The notes beneath the pieces were generated by a model. That model saw nothing but the letters and a program-made list of their open reading frames with translations. It was not told where the DNA came from and ran no database searches. A DNA stretch of 64,000 nt from DAISVY01 sp036826635 (GTDB lineage Bacteria; Zixibacteria; MSB-5A5; GN15; FEB-12): NCBI GenBank assembly GCA_036826635.1, contig DAISVY010000002.1, positions 186,001-250,000 of the forward strand. The letters run 5' to 3'. A program made the translations under genes and the position numbers. Shown here piece after piece: positions 16,999 to 26,125 of the stretch. Each line of letters starts with the position of its first letter. Position 1 is the first letter of the stretch.

Positions 16999-19767
16999 AT
17001 GTTCCTTAAAGCCCGGCGTTCCCTGATATTCTCGCTTCCGGTCGCCCTGCTTTTCTGCGTTGCCGCTTATACCTCGGGTACGGCGGATGAAACCGACCGT
17101 CTTGACAACGGCCTGCAAATAATCCTCAAAGAAAACCACGCTTCACCGCTCGTGGCGAGTGTCATTTTCGTCAAAGCCGGGGCCCGTTATGAATCCCGCT
17201 ATGAAACCGGGCTTACGCACTTTCTGGAGCATCTGCTTTTCGACGGTACCGTCAATCTGACCCGCGAGGAACTGGACCGATCTATCAGCGATCTCGGCGG
17301 CTACATAAACGCCTTCACCCGCAAGGATCTGACCGCTTATCTGGTTCTGTTGCCAAAGGAATATATCGACTACGGTCTTACGGTTCAGGCGGACATGTTG
17401 TTCAATCCCGTTTTCCCCGAAGATGAACTGGCCAAAGAACGGAAAGTCGTAATCGAGGAGATAAATTCATCGCTCGACGCACCCGGCGCTCCGGCCGAGG
17501 CGTTCTTTACCGAAAAGGCCTACGCGGGCACCGACTACCGCCGTCCCGTGCTGGGCTACGCGGAATTCATCGAAAATATACCGCGGGACGCGATCATCGC
17601 CTACCATCGGAAATACTATCGTCCGGACCGGATGACAATGCTCCTGATCGGTGATTTCGAAACCGCCGAAATGAAAAAGAAAGTCGCCTCCATCTTCGGC
17701 CCGATAAACCCGCCCCCGGACACCACCCCCGAAACACCGACCGACCTCCACGAAACGCTGGCACGCGAGAAGCACCGCCCCGGGTATATCACCGGTCAAC
17801 AAAGGTTCGATACCGTGGCCAACGTGAACTCGACATATATCAACTTCTCCATCAACGCACCCAGTCTGTCCGAGCCCGACTACTTAGCGTTTGATCTGCT
17901 GACAAGTTACCTGAATCTGGATGAGATTTCACCACTGATGGCGGCCCTGCAATCGGGCGCCGACCCGTTGGCCGAACAGGTCAGTCTCTGGCTCGAAACC
18001 AGGGAAGATTTCTCGCGGCTGGAGATATCGGCTATGACCGACCGCGTCGAAGATGCCGACAGTATCGTGCAGACAGTCCTGCGACAACTGGCCGAGATAA
18101 GCCGACACGAGGCTGACCCGCAGGTCCTTCAGGGAATCAAAACCAGCATCCGCTGTGAAGCTATATACAACGCCGAACGACTGCATTATTACAGTTTTAT
18201 AATCGCCCCCCTGATGATGACCGCCGGCTGGGATTTCATACAGCAATACCCCGATTTGATAGACACCATTTCATGGGACCGGTGTTCGGCAGCGGCGGCC
18301 AAATGGTTGACCGAACCGGACTATGTCGTAACGGTTGTGCACCCGGCCGACAGTTCCCGGACACCTTACCGACCGGAAGGAATGACCGCCAGGGAAGTCC
18401 GCTCTTATTTCGATACCACCGCCATTCCGGCCTGCGACGTAACCACGGGTTATGCTCTGACTTACCCGAACCCGGACTCGGTAAAGCTGGAACTGGTCGA
18501 CCGTTCGGTTTACCGCCGAGAAGTTCTGGCCAACGGACTGACGGTAATCGTCAAGTCCAACCCGGACAGCCGGGTATTCGCCGTGAATATACTGGGGCGC
18601 AATCGCACCGCCGCCGAACCCGAAGGACTGGCGGGAATCACGGATTTCGTCAACCGTTGCCTGGAGAAGGGAACTATTAACCGCACCGGGGCCCGGCTCA
18701 CCCGGGATTTGGCCGCTATCGGAGCCAATCTGACCCTCTACGACAATCCCTGGATTCCATATGACGACCGCTACACTTCACGAAGCTACTCGTTCATAAA
18801 GTTCGAGACAATTGAACCCTTCGCCGAAACAGGTCTGGATCTTCTGTCGGACATCGTTCTCAATCCGGCTTTCGACCCGGCCGAGGTGGCAAACGTCCGC
18901 AGCGTTATGATGGGAGTATTGCGACGCGAGGCGGGTTCGCCTTCCAAAACGGCTCGAAACCTGTTTTATCAAACACTGTTCGAAGGTCAGGCTTTTGCCC
19001 GCCCGGTCATGGGCACTCCGGCCAGTCTGGCCGCCATAACTCGCGATGATCTCATAGCATATCATCACCGTTTTTACTCGCCGGAAAATATGATAGTCAG
19101 CGTGGTTACCAGTCGCGACACCGCCGAAGTCATGTCCTGGGTACGCCGACAATTCGGGCCGCTCGAACCAGCGGGTATTAGTACACCTTCCCCATCGGCT
19201 CCGGAATCCGTCCTTCTGACCGGCCGGGAAGACCACGAAGAGATGGACAAAGAGCAGATAGACATCTACGCCGGAGGATATCTGCCCGGGGCTAATCACG
19301 AAGATGCAGCGAATCTGACCATCGCCACTTCTATTCTCTCCGACCGCCTGTTCTCCAATCTCCGCGAACGTCAGGGGCTGGCCTATTCCACGGGTGTCGG
19401 AAGCGGTTTCGACCGCGCTTTCGGCTGGTATTACCTGACTATCAGCACATCAGCCGAGAACTTCCGCCGAGCCCGCAATGGTCTGGTGCTGCAAACAGAG
19501 AAACTGATTCTCGACGGACCCACCGCCGAAGAAGTGCGCAGCGCCAAAAACCGCCGGTGGGGAAGCCTCATGCGGGCCAAACTTTCCCGGATCAACCAGG
19601 CCTATTACATGGGAGTAAACGAATTTCTGGGACGCGGGACGGACTACGATCAGCAACTGCTCAGCCAGCTTAACGATGTGGACGTTCCGTCGATCAGACG
19701 AGTGGCTTCGCGCCATTTTCACCCGGACCAATGGATCGTGGTCACAGCCGGGAAGCATACCGAATAA
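16999..19767 (+). CDS. Secreted M16 (inverzincin) metalloprotease, two-domain
   Basis: 922 residues. A signal peptide (about residues 1-29) is followed by two tandem M16 halves. The first has the zinc motif HxxEH at 74-78 (THFLEHLLFDG) and the downstream glutamate in VVIEEINSSLD. The second half (from about 510) has the M16 fold and the late RERQGLAYSTGVGS element but no HxxEH, as usual for the non-catalytic half of pitrilysin/PqqL-type proteins. It probably degrades peptides in the periplasm. GGGAGG lies ten bases before the ATG, and a good promoter sits at 16898-16926. It is a single-gene unit. Confidence 0.95.
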   Translation: MFLKARRSLIFSLPVALLFCVAAYTSGTADETDRLDNGLQIILKENHASPLVASVIFVKAGARYESRYETGLTHFLEHLLFDGTVNLTREELDRSISDLGGYINAFTRKDLTAYLVLLPKEYIDYGLTVQADMLFNPVFPEDELAKERKVVIEEINSSLDAPGAPAEAFFTEKAYAGTDYRRPVLGYAEFIENIPRDAIIAYHRKYYRPDRMTMLLIGDFETAEMKKKVASIFGPINPPPDTTPETPTDLHETLAREKHRPGYITGQQRFDTVANVNSTYINFSINAPSLSEPDYLAFDLLTSYLNLDEISPLMAALQSGADPLAEQVSLWLETREDFSRLEISAMTDRVEDADSIVQTVLRQLAEISRHEADPQVLQGIKTSIRCEAIYNAERLHYYSFIIAPLMMTAGWDFIQQYPDLIDTISWDRCSAAAAKWLTEPDYVVTVVHPADSSRTPYRPEGMTAREVRSYFDTTAIPACDVTTGYALTYPNPDSVKLELVDRSVYRREVLANGLTVIVKSNPDSRVFAVNILGRNRTAAEPEGLAGITDFVNRCLEKGTINRTGARLTRDLAAIGANLTLYDNPWIPYDDRYTSRSYSFIKFETIEPFAETGLDLLSDIVLNPAFDPAEVANVRSVMMGVLRREAGSPSKTARNLFYQTLFEGQAFARPVMGTPASLAAITRDDLIAYHHRFYSPENMIVSVVTSRDTAEVMSWVRRQFGPLEPAGISTPSPSAPESVLLTGREDHEEMDKEQIDIYAGGYLPGANHEDAANLTIATSILSDRLFSNLRERQGLAYSTGVGSGFDRAFGWYYLTISTSAENFRRARNGLVLQTEKLILDGPTAEEVRSAKNRRWGSLMRAKLSRINQAYYMGVNEFLGRGTDYDQQLLSQLNDVDVPSIRRVASRHFHPDQWIVVTAGKHTE

Positions 19768-19839
19768 TCTCCCGGGGGCAATAATCGCCTTCAGGCTCAT
19801 CGCATTAGCCCGCGAAGGAACGAGAAAGTCCTTTTTGGC

Positions 19840-19873
19840 TTGACTTGACATTAACGGGATGTTAAGTACGGGT
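19840..19873 (+). promoter_or_regulatory. Candidate promoter/operator before the Na/Pi-type gene
   Basis: Overlapping -35-like hexamers TTGACT (19840) and TTGACA (19845) run into a dyad TTAAC-GGGAT-GTTAA at 19851-19865, with a third GTTAA close by. TAAGTA at 19863 is a possible -10 for the first hexamer. The dyad could be an operator; no known regulator consensus is recognised. Confidence 0.3.
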
Positions 19874-19918
19874 TAATTTACCGTAAAGAACGGTCGAAAT
19901 GATCGCACGCGATACAGC

Positions 19919-21043
19919 ATGAGCCATATACCCGGTTCGGATCTAAGCAACCTGACCGCTACGCCCTCATGGAAAGAGGTAACAGTTCGGCTGTTGGCCC
20001 TGCTGGCGCTTCTTTACATCTTTATCCTGTCGATTACTCTGCTGGGGGAATCTTTCAAACTGGCCGGTCGCAGTTTTGCCGAGTCGATATTCGCCAGTAC
20101 TTCCAACCCCTTGGTCGGCCTTGTCATCGGCATTCTGTCCACGGCCATTATTCAGTCGTCATCGACCACCACTTCGATCATTGTCGGCCTCGTCGGAACC
20201 GGTTTCCTCAGCTTCGAGAACGCCATTCCCATGGTCATGGGAGCCAACGTAGGCACCACCATTACCAATACTATCGTTTCGCTGGCCCATGTCTCCCGGA
20301 CCGATGAATTTCGGAGAGCTTTTTCCGGATCGGCCGTGCATGATGTCTTCAACCTGTGCACCGTAGCGGTACTGCTCCCCCTTCAGGTGCATTTCAATAT
20401 CATTGGCTCCGTGGCGCACCGGGCCACGTATTTACTTGAGGGCTTCGGCGGACTCAAATTCAGTTCACCCCTGGGGGCCGTGACCAAACCGGTGGCCCAC
20501 GGAATCATCGAGATAACCGGGCATATCGCCTGGCTTGATGCTTTCCTGGCCATCCTTCTTTTATTCGTGGCTCTTCGCTATATCGTCAAGGTACTTAAGT
20601 CGATGGTCCTGTCGAAAGTGGAGCGTTTTTTCCATCGCTACGTTTTCCGCACGCCGCTGCTGGGCTTTTTCCTCGGCATTGTCCTGACCGCCGTAGTGCA
20701 ATCTTCATCGATAACGACCTCGCTGGTGGTGCCGCTTCTGGGCGCCGGTGTCATCACCCTGTCGCAGGTCTTTCCCTATATGCTGGGGGCCAATATCGGC
20801 ACCACCGTAACGGCTTTTCTGGCTTCGTTCGTAACCGGATCTCCGGAAGCCGTGGCCGTAGCCTTTGCGCACTTAACGTTCAATATATTCGGCATTGCCA
20901 TATTCTGGCCGCTCAAGTTTATCCCCATAACCCTGGCACAAAAACTGGCGGACACGGCACAGAAATCCCGTTTGATTCCGATAGCGTATATTGTTATCGT
21001 ATTTTTTGCATTTCCAGGATTTGTACTCCTGACAATGAGGTAG
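19919..21043 (+). CDS. Na+/Pi cotransporter family (NptA/YjbB-like) protein
   Basis: 374-residue membrane protein. It contains the inverted-repeat signature of the family twice: TAIIQSSSTTTSIIVGLVGT near 73-92 and TAVVQSSSITTSLVVPLLGA near 257-276. Each is followed by a GANIGTT-type motif (MVMGANVGTTITN and MLGANIGTTVTA). The family exports or imports phosphate with sodium. The PhoU-like domain, which in YjbB is fused at the C-terminus, is encoded here by a separate gene starting six bases after this stop, so the two form a split version of the usual fusion. Transport direction cannot be read from sequence. Confidence 0.93.
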   Translation: MSHIPGSDLSNLTATPSWKEVTVRLLALLALLYIFILSITLLGESFKLAGRSFAESIFASTSNPLVGLVIGILSTAIIQSSSTTTSIIVGLVGTGFLSFENAIPMVMGANVGTTITNTIVSLAHVSRTDEFRRAFSGSAVHDVFNLCTVAVLLPLQVHFNIIGSVAHRATYLLEGFGGLKFSSPLGAVTKPVAHGIIEITGHIAWLDAFLAILLLFVALRYIVKVLKSMVLSKVERFFHRYVFRTPLLGFFLGIVLTAVVQSSSITTSLVVPLLGAGVITLSQVFPYMLGANIGTTVTAFLASFVTGSPEAVAVAFAHLTFNIFGIAIFWPLKFIPITLAQKLADTAQKSRLIPIAYIVIVFFAFPGFVLLTMR

Positions 21044-21048
21044 TCTAA

Positions 21049-21744
21049 ATGTTTTCACGCTTCAGAGAGTTGTTCAGGTCCGAAAGCCTGTTGGATTCCG
21101 CTTATACCACTACACTCACCATGATGGAGTTCGATCTTAAGATGTACCAGGCGGCGCGGTCTGTCCTCAGGGAACAGAACGGCACCGAACTGCCTTTTGA
21201 CATTAAGCGAACCGACCGCAAAATCAACAAGTACGAACGGGAAGTCAGACGCAACGTGCTGACCCACCTGTCCATAGCCGGAACGCAAAATCTCGTGCCG
21301 GGCCTGGTGCTGATCTCTATCGTGATTGATGTCGAAAGAATCGGCGATTATACCAAAAACATCGTGGGACTGGCCCGCAGTCATAAAAACAAACTCACGG
21401 CCGGAATGTTTGAATCGGATCTGCTGAAACTTGAAGGGACCATCGAACGACACTTCCCCCAGGCGATCAATGTACTGGGGACACAGGATAAATTACTGGC
21501 CCGGGAAATCATGGCCGCCGAAGACGAGACCAGCAAACAGAGCGATATGATCGTGACCGGGTTAATTGAACGGGAATGCAAAGAACTCAGTTGCAGTGAT
21601 TCCGTTTGTGTGGCTTTGTACGCTCGCTATCTTAAGCGTATCAATTCACACCTGACCAATATCGTCAGTTCCATCGTTAACCCGTTCCCGCGAATCGGGT
21701 TCCGGGAAAAGAAAGACCGCTCTTCCGATTCGTCCCAGGCTTAG
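21049..21744 (+). CDS. PhoU-like regulatory protein
   Basis: 231-residue all-helical protein of the PhoU family. The metal-binding type motif is visible in IVIDVERIGDYTKNIVGLAR near 85-104, and a second helix bundle contains SVCVALYARYLKRINSHLTN with IVSSIVNPFPRI. It follows the Na/Pi transporter by six bases and probably regulates or assembles with it. No pst genes are nearby, so it is the transporter-associated kind rather than the Pst/PhoR partner. Its stop and that of the convergent exchanger gene share the bases TTAG (21741-21744). Confidence 0.9.
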   Translation: MFSRFRELFRSESLLDSAYTTTLTMMEFDLKMYQAARSVLREQNGTELPFDIKRTDRKINKYEREVRRNVLTHLSIAGTQNLVPGLVLISIVIDVERIGDYTKNIVGLARSHKNKLTAGMFESDLLKLEGTIERHFPQAINVLGTQDKLLAREIMAAEDETSKQSDMIVTGLIERECKELSCSDSVCVALYARYLKRINSHLTNIVSSIVNPFPRIGFREKKDRSSDSSQA

Positions 21745-22976
21745 TCGCCGCCGTCGGATGTCCGGTCAATCCCCAGAGCGACACGAGCCGCCGGAAGCAG
21801 GTCGTGGCGGTGCTTGATGTGATAAACCACGGCCAGCAGAATATAGGCGATGGTTATCTCTATTCTGATTTGTTCTATGATCAACTGAGCGGCAAACAAC
21901 ACGAACAGCAACAGACCATTGGTCCGACTGAATCTCAAATTGACCAGAACCGCCACGGCGAAGATCGATTGCGCAGCCGTCAGAATCAATTCGTGATGCT
22001 GCCGGAGACCGTACTCAGGTAACAGATCCAGCACAAAAGGCCGGATGGCACCGCCGGAAATGGCAAATACGAGCGGAATGGTCCCGATCAGCAGTGTCCA
22101 CTGATTGACTTTCGAAGATATCAGAGCCTTAATAGCGGAATTGGCCGCCCCTCGCAACGCCCAGGTCATGGCCACGATAAACTCCGGAGCCTCGGATGCA
22201 ATCGGGGCCAACCATTGCACAAGCAGAAACTCGTCGATACCCAACCGGGCTCCGGATGCCACCAGTGACTCGGCAAACGGCTCGGCCACGAAGAATATCA
22301 CCGCCCCGGAGTACAGGAAAAAAAGAGCGGTCATGGTACGGCGCCAGAAAGTTGTCATGACCGCCAGAATCTTCACCGGCCCGACGAACTCCGGCTCCAC
22401 TGTTTCCATCTGGGCCGCCCGACGGGTGTACATCACAAAAATGGAAACGAGTATCACCGTGTCGATCAGGTTCAGACTGCCCTTGATGGGAATCGTGAAC
22501 GAATACAGCGTGGCCATAGCCAGGTAGAAAATCTCCACCCGCTGGGATTTGTGCAGCAGCAGAACCTTGCCTTTTCGGGTAAGCACAACCACGGCCAGCA
22601 CCGCCGGCCAGCCGAGCCCGACAAGCAAACGGTTGGCACCGGTCATATTGGCGATAGCGAAATGGGCCATCTCCGGATCGTGAGCCGACTTCCATGTAAA
22701 CACGAAATCGACGGCGTATTCCGGAAGAACGGCAATCAGGGCCAGAATAGCCACCGCCAGCGATTCGGAGATATCGACCTGAGCCGCCTCGGCCGCCCAT
22801 GACAACATGAAAGCCCCGCCGAAAACAGCCAGACCGAAAAGAAAAGAGCCCAGCAAAGGAGTGACGTGAGTGTGAGTTATTCCGAGATACAGACCGGGAG
22901 CCGTTACCAGCAAGGCCAGAAACAGGTAAACATATTGAACGGGCTCGACCGATAGTTTTACCGGAGATGCTTTCAT
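21741..22976 (-). CDS. CaCA-superfamily Na+/Ca2+ or cation/H+ exchanger
   Basis: 411 residues, about eleven hydrophobic segments. The two alpha repeats that define the superfamily are visible: SWAAEAAQVDISESLAVAIL with ALIAVLPEYAVDFVF (about 59-94), and WLAPIASEAPEFIVAMTWAL near 245-264. The acidic residues in LPEYAVD and SEAPEF are the expected ion ligands. The ion exchanged cannot be told from sequence. Its ATG overlaps the stop of the upstream EIIA-CBS gene by one base (TGATG), so the pair is translationally coupled and the EIIA-CBS protein is the likely regulator. Confidence 0.9.
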   Translation of the reverse strand: MKASPVKLSVEPVQYVYLFLALLVTAPGLYLGITHTHVTPLLGSFLFGLAVFGGAFMLSWAAEAAQVDISESLAVAILALIAVLPEYAVDFVFTWKSAHDPEMAHFAIANMTGANRLLVGLGWPAVLAVVVLTRKGKVLLLHKSQRVEIFYLAMATLYSFTIPIKGSLNLIDTVILVSIFVMYTRRAAQMETVEPEFVGPVKILAVMTTFWRRTMTALFFLYSGAVIFFVAEPFAESLVASGARLGIDEFLLVQWLAPIASEAPEFIVAMTWALRGAANSAIKALISSKVNQWTLLIGTIPLVFAISGGAIRPFVLDLLPEYGLRQHHELILTAAQSIFAVAVLVNLRFSRTNGLLLFVLFAAQLIIEQIRIEITIAYILLAVVYHIKHRHDLLPAARVALGIDRTSDGGD

Positions 22977-23881
22977 CAGCCCCTGATGACCATATTCACG
23001 ATGTCCTTGCGCAACAACACCCCGACGAGGCGTTTTTCACTCGTGACGAACACCCGCCGGATATCCTTGAAAATCATCATGGCCGCCACCTCGACGATCT
23101 TGGTATCAGGAGTGGTAACTTCGAAATCGTCACGATACAACTGATCCACCTTGATCTTGTCTTCTTTCTTCAGCAGCTCCTCGAAAGGTTCGACATCTAT
23201 GGCATAATTGAGATTGGATATCAAAGATTTGTAATCCGGCAGGGCGGCCTTGATCAAATCGCGGTCGTTGATCACCCCAAGCAGGCGTCCCTCATCGTCG
23301 ACCACCGCCACCGCCGAAAGCCGAAATCGAAACATACGATTGGCTACTTCCTTGAGAGTATCGTCGGGGGATACGGTAGCGACATTGTGCCGCATGACGT
23401 CTTTGACCATCAGTTCCTTGTCCACCGTCACGTTGGTATCGGCAACCATTTTGATAAGATCCGCCTTGGTTGTCGCTCCCAGCACTCGCTCCATAATACC
23501 CGGCGTGCGAGCGAACGAGGCCAGACCGGAAAGGGTCTGAAGGTACAGCTTGGCAATTTTCGAAGGGGTCAACAATACACAGATCACGTGCACGGGGATA
23601 TCGTCCGGCGTCTTGTCCTGCAAACCTTCACGGGAAACTCCGACGATGATATACATTTCATCGACCGCGTCGGTCCGGGCGTGCGGAAAGGCAAAACCGT
23701 GCCCGTAGGACGTATTTTCGATCTCCTCGCGCTCGCGGATACATGCCATCACGGCATCCTTATCCACTCGAATACCTTCCGCCAGAACCATATCCAGCAA
23801 TTCGCGAATGGCTTCGTCTTTTGTCCGGGCTTGCAGATCCATGCAGATCCGCCGTTCCATCAGTAGATTAGCCAGATTCAT
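22976..23881 (-). CDS. PTS EIIA (fructose/Ntr type) fused to two CBS domains
   Basis: 301 residues. The first ~150 form an EIIA domain of the mannitol/fructose/Ntr type with the phospho-accepting histidine at 67 in GHGFAFPHARTDAVDE. Residues about 158-301 form a CBS pair (VKDVMRHNVATVSPDDTLKE, with GRLLGVINDRDLIK; then EVTTPDTKIVEVAAMM and RLVGVLLRKDIVNMV). CBS pairs usually bind adenine nucleotides. No sugar permease, HPr or EI is nearby, so this is most likely a regulatory sensor. Coupling to the CaCA exchanger (1-base overlap) suggests it gates the exchanger in response to PTS phosphorylation and nucleotide level. That role is inference; the domain calls are firm. Confidence 0.92.
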   Translation of the reverse strand: MNLANLLMERRICMDLQARTKDEAIRELLDMVLAEGIRVDKDAVMACIREREEIENTSYGHGFAFPHARTDAVDEMYIIVGVSREGLQDKTPDDIPVHVICVLLTPSKIAKLYLQTLSGLASFARTPGIMERVLGATTKADLIKMVADTNVTVDKELMVKDVMRHNVATVSPDDTLKEVANRMFRFRLSAVAVVDDEGRLLGVINDRDLIKAALPDYKSLISNLNYAIDVEPFEELLKKEDKIKVDQLYRDDFEVTTPDTKIVEVAAMMIFKDIRRVFVTSEKRLVGVLLRKDIVNMVIRG

Positions 23882-24548
23882 TGCCTACCTCTCGGTTCCT
23901 GATCAGCCGATCAGACTGCCGGCTGTCTTTTATCAAATCGGGCGACGCCACTCCTCCCGATACGAGAAATTTGACTCCCTGCTCAACCGTCATATCCACC
24001 ATTTTAACCTGCTCCACCGGCACCAGTACAACCATGCCGGAGACAGGCGTGGGCGTCGAAGGCACAAAGCATGACGCATACATTTTCAGCTCGCCGTCGG
24101 ACTCCACTTCCGTCACCCGGGAGATGAAACCGAGCGCATAAACGCCCGGCCTCGGGTACTCGACAAGAGCCACCCCCTTGAACGTACGAGCATCCGCCCC
24201 TGTCAGGGCCTCAATCAACTGCTTGCTCGCCGAATAGATCGGGTTTATCAGCGGCACCCGGTTGAGCAACTTGTCGCCAAGGCGGTACAATCGTGCTCCG
24301 ACAAAGCTGCGCGTCAACACCCCGGCCAGCAGAATAATAAGAATAGTCGTCAATAAACCCAGGCCGGTCCGATAGTATCCCAGCAAAGGGTGCAAAACAG
24401 GTTGCAGGATGCCGTCGACCACCTCAAAGAGAAATCTGAGGACCATAAAGGTAAGGATAACCGGCACGACCACCAGCACACCGCTGAGAAAGTGCCTTTT
24501 GATCGAATCGTACATCGTACCTGCGAACGACATATTACCACCCCGCAC
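23868..24548 (-). CDS. DUF502 membrane protein
   Basis: 226 residues matching DUF502: two transmembrane helices (about 22-46 and 58-82), then RLGDKLLNRVPLINPIYSAS, KGVALVEYPRPGVYALGFIS and PTPVSGMVVLVPVEQVKMVD. The family is widespread and of unknown function (COG2928). It overlaps the start of the EIIA-CBS gene by 14 bases and probably begins this three-gene operon. ATG at 24548 or ATG at 24533 (MSFAG) could be the start; the second avoids a short polar lead. Confidence 0.92.
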   Translation of the reverse strand: MRGGNMSFAGTMYDSIKRHFLSGVLVVVPVILTFMVLRFLFEVVDGILQPVLHPLLGYYRTGLGLLTTILIILLAGVLTRSFVGARLYRLGDKLLNRVPLINPIYSASKQLIEALTGADARTFKGVALVEYPRPGVYALGFISRVTEVESDGELKMYASCFVPSTPTPVSGMVVLVPVEQVKMVDMTVEQGVKFLVSGGVASPDLIKDSRQSDRLIRNREVGNESG

Positions 24549-24608
24549 ACAGTGTGAGCATGTCGAGTATAGACGATCAACCGAGCAGAGTCAACGCTTT
24601 TGCACCGC

Positions 24609-26120
24609 CTACGGAAGGATAAAACCATGGGAAACCGGGATTTCCATGGCAAAACGAACCATCGGCTCGGGATCTATACCGAACAGGAAAACGCCGATCA
24701 GCCCAATGACGATAACCGCCAGAGCGGTCGGGCTGTAGCGAAGCTTCTCCGAAATCCGGGGGGATTCGAAGTACATCGTGCGAATGACGTTGGCGTAGTA
24801 AAACAGGGCGATAACCGATGTCAACAGGCCGATTCCGACTACCCAGTAAAGCCAGTTGAAAGCGGAATCCACGCCCGCCTGTTTGATCGCGGCGGCAAAA
24901 ACGTAATACTTGCCGAAGAACCCGGCCAACGGAGGGATTCCGGTCAGAGACAGCAGGAAAACACTCAGGGAAACAGCCAGCAACGGCGAAGTGCGGGATA
25001 ATCCGGCATAGTCCGGAATTTCACAACTTCCCGTACGATCCTCGAAAAGCGTCACCACGGCAAAAGCACCCATGTTGGCGAAAAGATAAGCAAACATGTA
25101 AAAACCGACCGCGGACAACCCCAGAGAATTCATGGCCACCATACCGACCATCACGTAACCGGCGTGGGCCACCGACGAATAGGCCAGCATTCGCTTGATG
25201 TTGTGCTGCCTAATCGCCAGAACATTACCGATAATCATCCCGGCGGCAGCCAGCACACCCACCAGTATCCCCCAATCGTTCGGACTCATGATCGGCTCGT
25301 AATAGGCATACAGCCCGTTTACCATTATTCTGGCGAACGCCACCAGACCGGCCGACTTGGAAGCCACCGATAAAAACGCCGTGATCGGTGTCGGTGCCCC
25401 TTCGTACACATCCGGGACCCACTGGTGAAACGGCGGCAAACCCAACTTGAAACCAAGACCGGCCAAAATGACCACAATCGCCAGAATCAGAACCAACCCG
25501 ATATCTCCCTCGGCCCCCAGTTGAGTGGCGGCCAGGTTGAAACGCATTTGCAAAATATCCGTAGTGCCACTTAATCCGTACAGAAACGAGAAACCATAAA
25601 GCAGCAAGGCGGATGAAAACGCCCCGATGATAAAGAACTTGGCCCCGGCCTCAACCGACCGGCGATCATCCTTGAAAAAGGCCGCCAGAACAAACAGCGG
25701 AATCGTGGTCAACTCCAGACCGACATATAGCGAAATCAATTCCGAGGAAGAGGCCAAAAACATCATCCCGACCGTGGACATCAGGATTAACCCGAAGAAT
25801 TCTCCCCGATGATTGGTGATTTTCTTTTTGGTAATACCGAAAGTGCAGCCCACGGTCATGAAAGCCGCCCCGAGAAAGATAACCTTGAAGAACACGGCCA
25901 GCGGATCATTGATATGCATGCTGCCGAACCCGCACCCGTAACCGGTGAAGGCCAGAATAAGCCCGGTAAAAGCCAGACCGACCAGAGCCAGATAACCGGG
26001 CAGCGAGGCCGATCTGCGCTTCGTGATGAGGTCGACCGCGATAATAACCAGAGCCCAGAGAAACAGAAATATCTCCGGCAGCATCATCTGCAAGTGGTAT
26101 TCGGGCAGTCGAAATTCCAT
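24609..26120 (-). CDS. nuoN: NADH-quinone oxidoreductase subunit N
   Basis: 503-residue Mrp-type antiporter-like subunit of complex I, last gene of the nuo operon. About fourteen transmembrane helices. Typical segments are visible: SELISLYVGLELTTIPLFVL, GFKLGLPPFHQWVPDVYEGA (proton-channel Lys and His helix) and VLAIRQHNIKRMLAYSSVAH. ATG at 26120, five bases after the nuoM stop. No nuoE, F or G follows; the next gene is the unrelated DUF502. Confidence 0.96.
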   Translation of the reverse strand: MEFRLPEYHLQMMLPEIFLFLWALVIIAVDLITKRRSASLPGYLALVGLAFTGLILAFTGYGCGFGSMHINDPLAVFFKVIFLGAAFMTVGCTFGITKKKITNHRGEFFGLILMSTVGMMFLASSSELISLYVGLELTTIPLFVLAAFFKDDRRSVEAGAKFFIIGAFSSALLLYGFSFLYGLSGTTDILQMRFNLAATQLGAEGDIGLVLILAIVVILAGLGFKLGLPPFHQWVPDVYEGAPTPITAFLSVASKSAGLVAFARIMVNGLYAYYEPIMSPNDWGILVGVLAAAGMIIGNVLAIRQHNIKRMLAYSSVAHAGYVMVGMVAMNSLGLSAVGFYMFAYLFANMGAFAVVTLFEDRTGSCEIPDYAGLSRTSPLLAVSLSVFLLSLTGIPPLAGFFGKYYVFAAAIKQAGVDSAFNWLYWVVGIGLLTSVIALFYYANVIRTMYFESPRISEKLRYSPTALAVIVIGLIGVFLFGIDPEPMVRFAMEIPVSHGFILP

Positions 26121-26125
26121 TTTGC

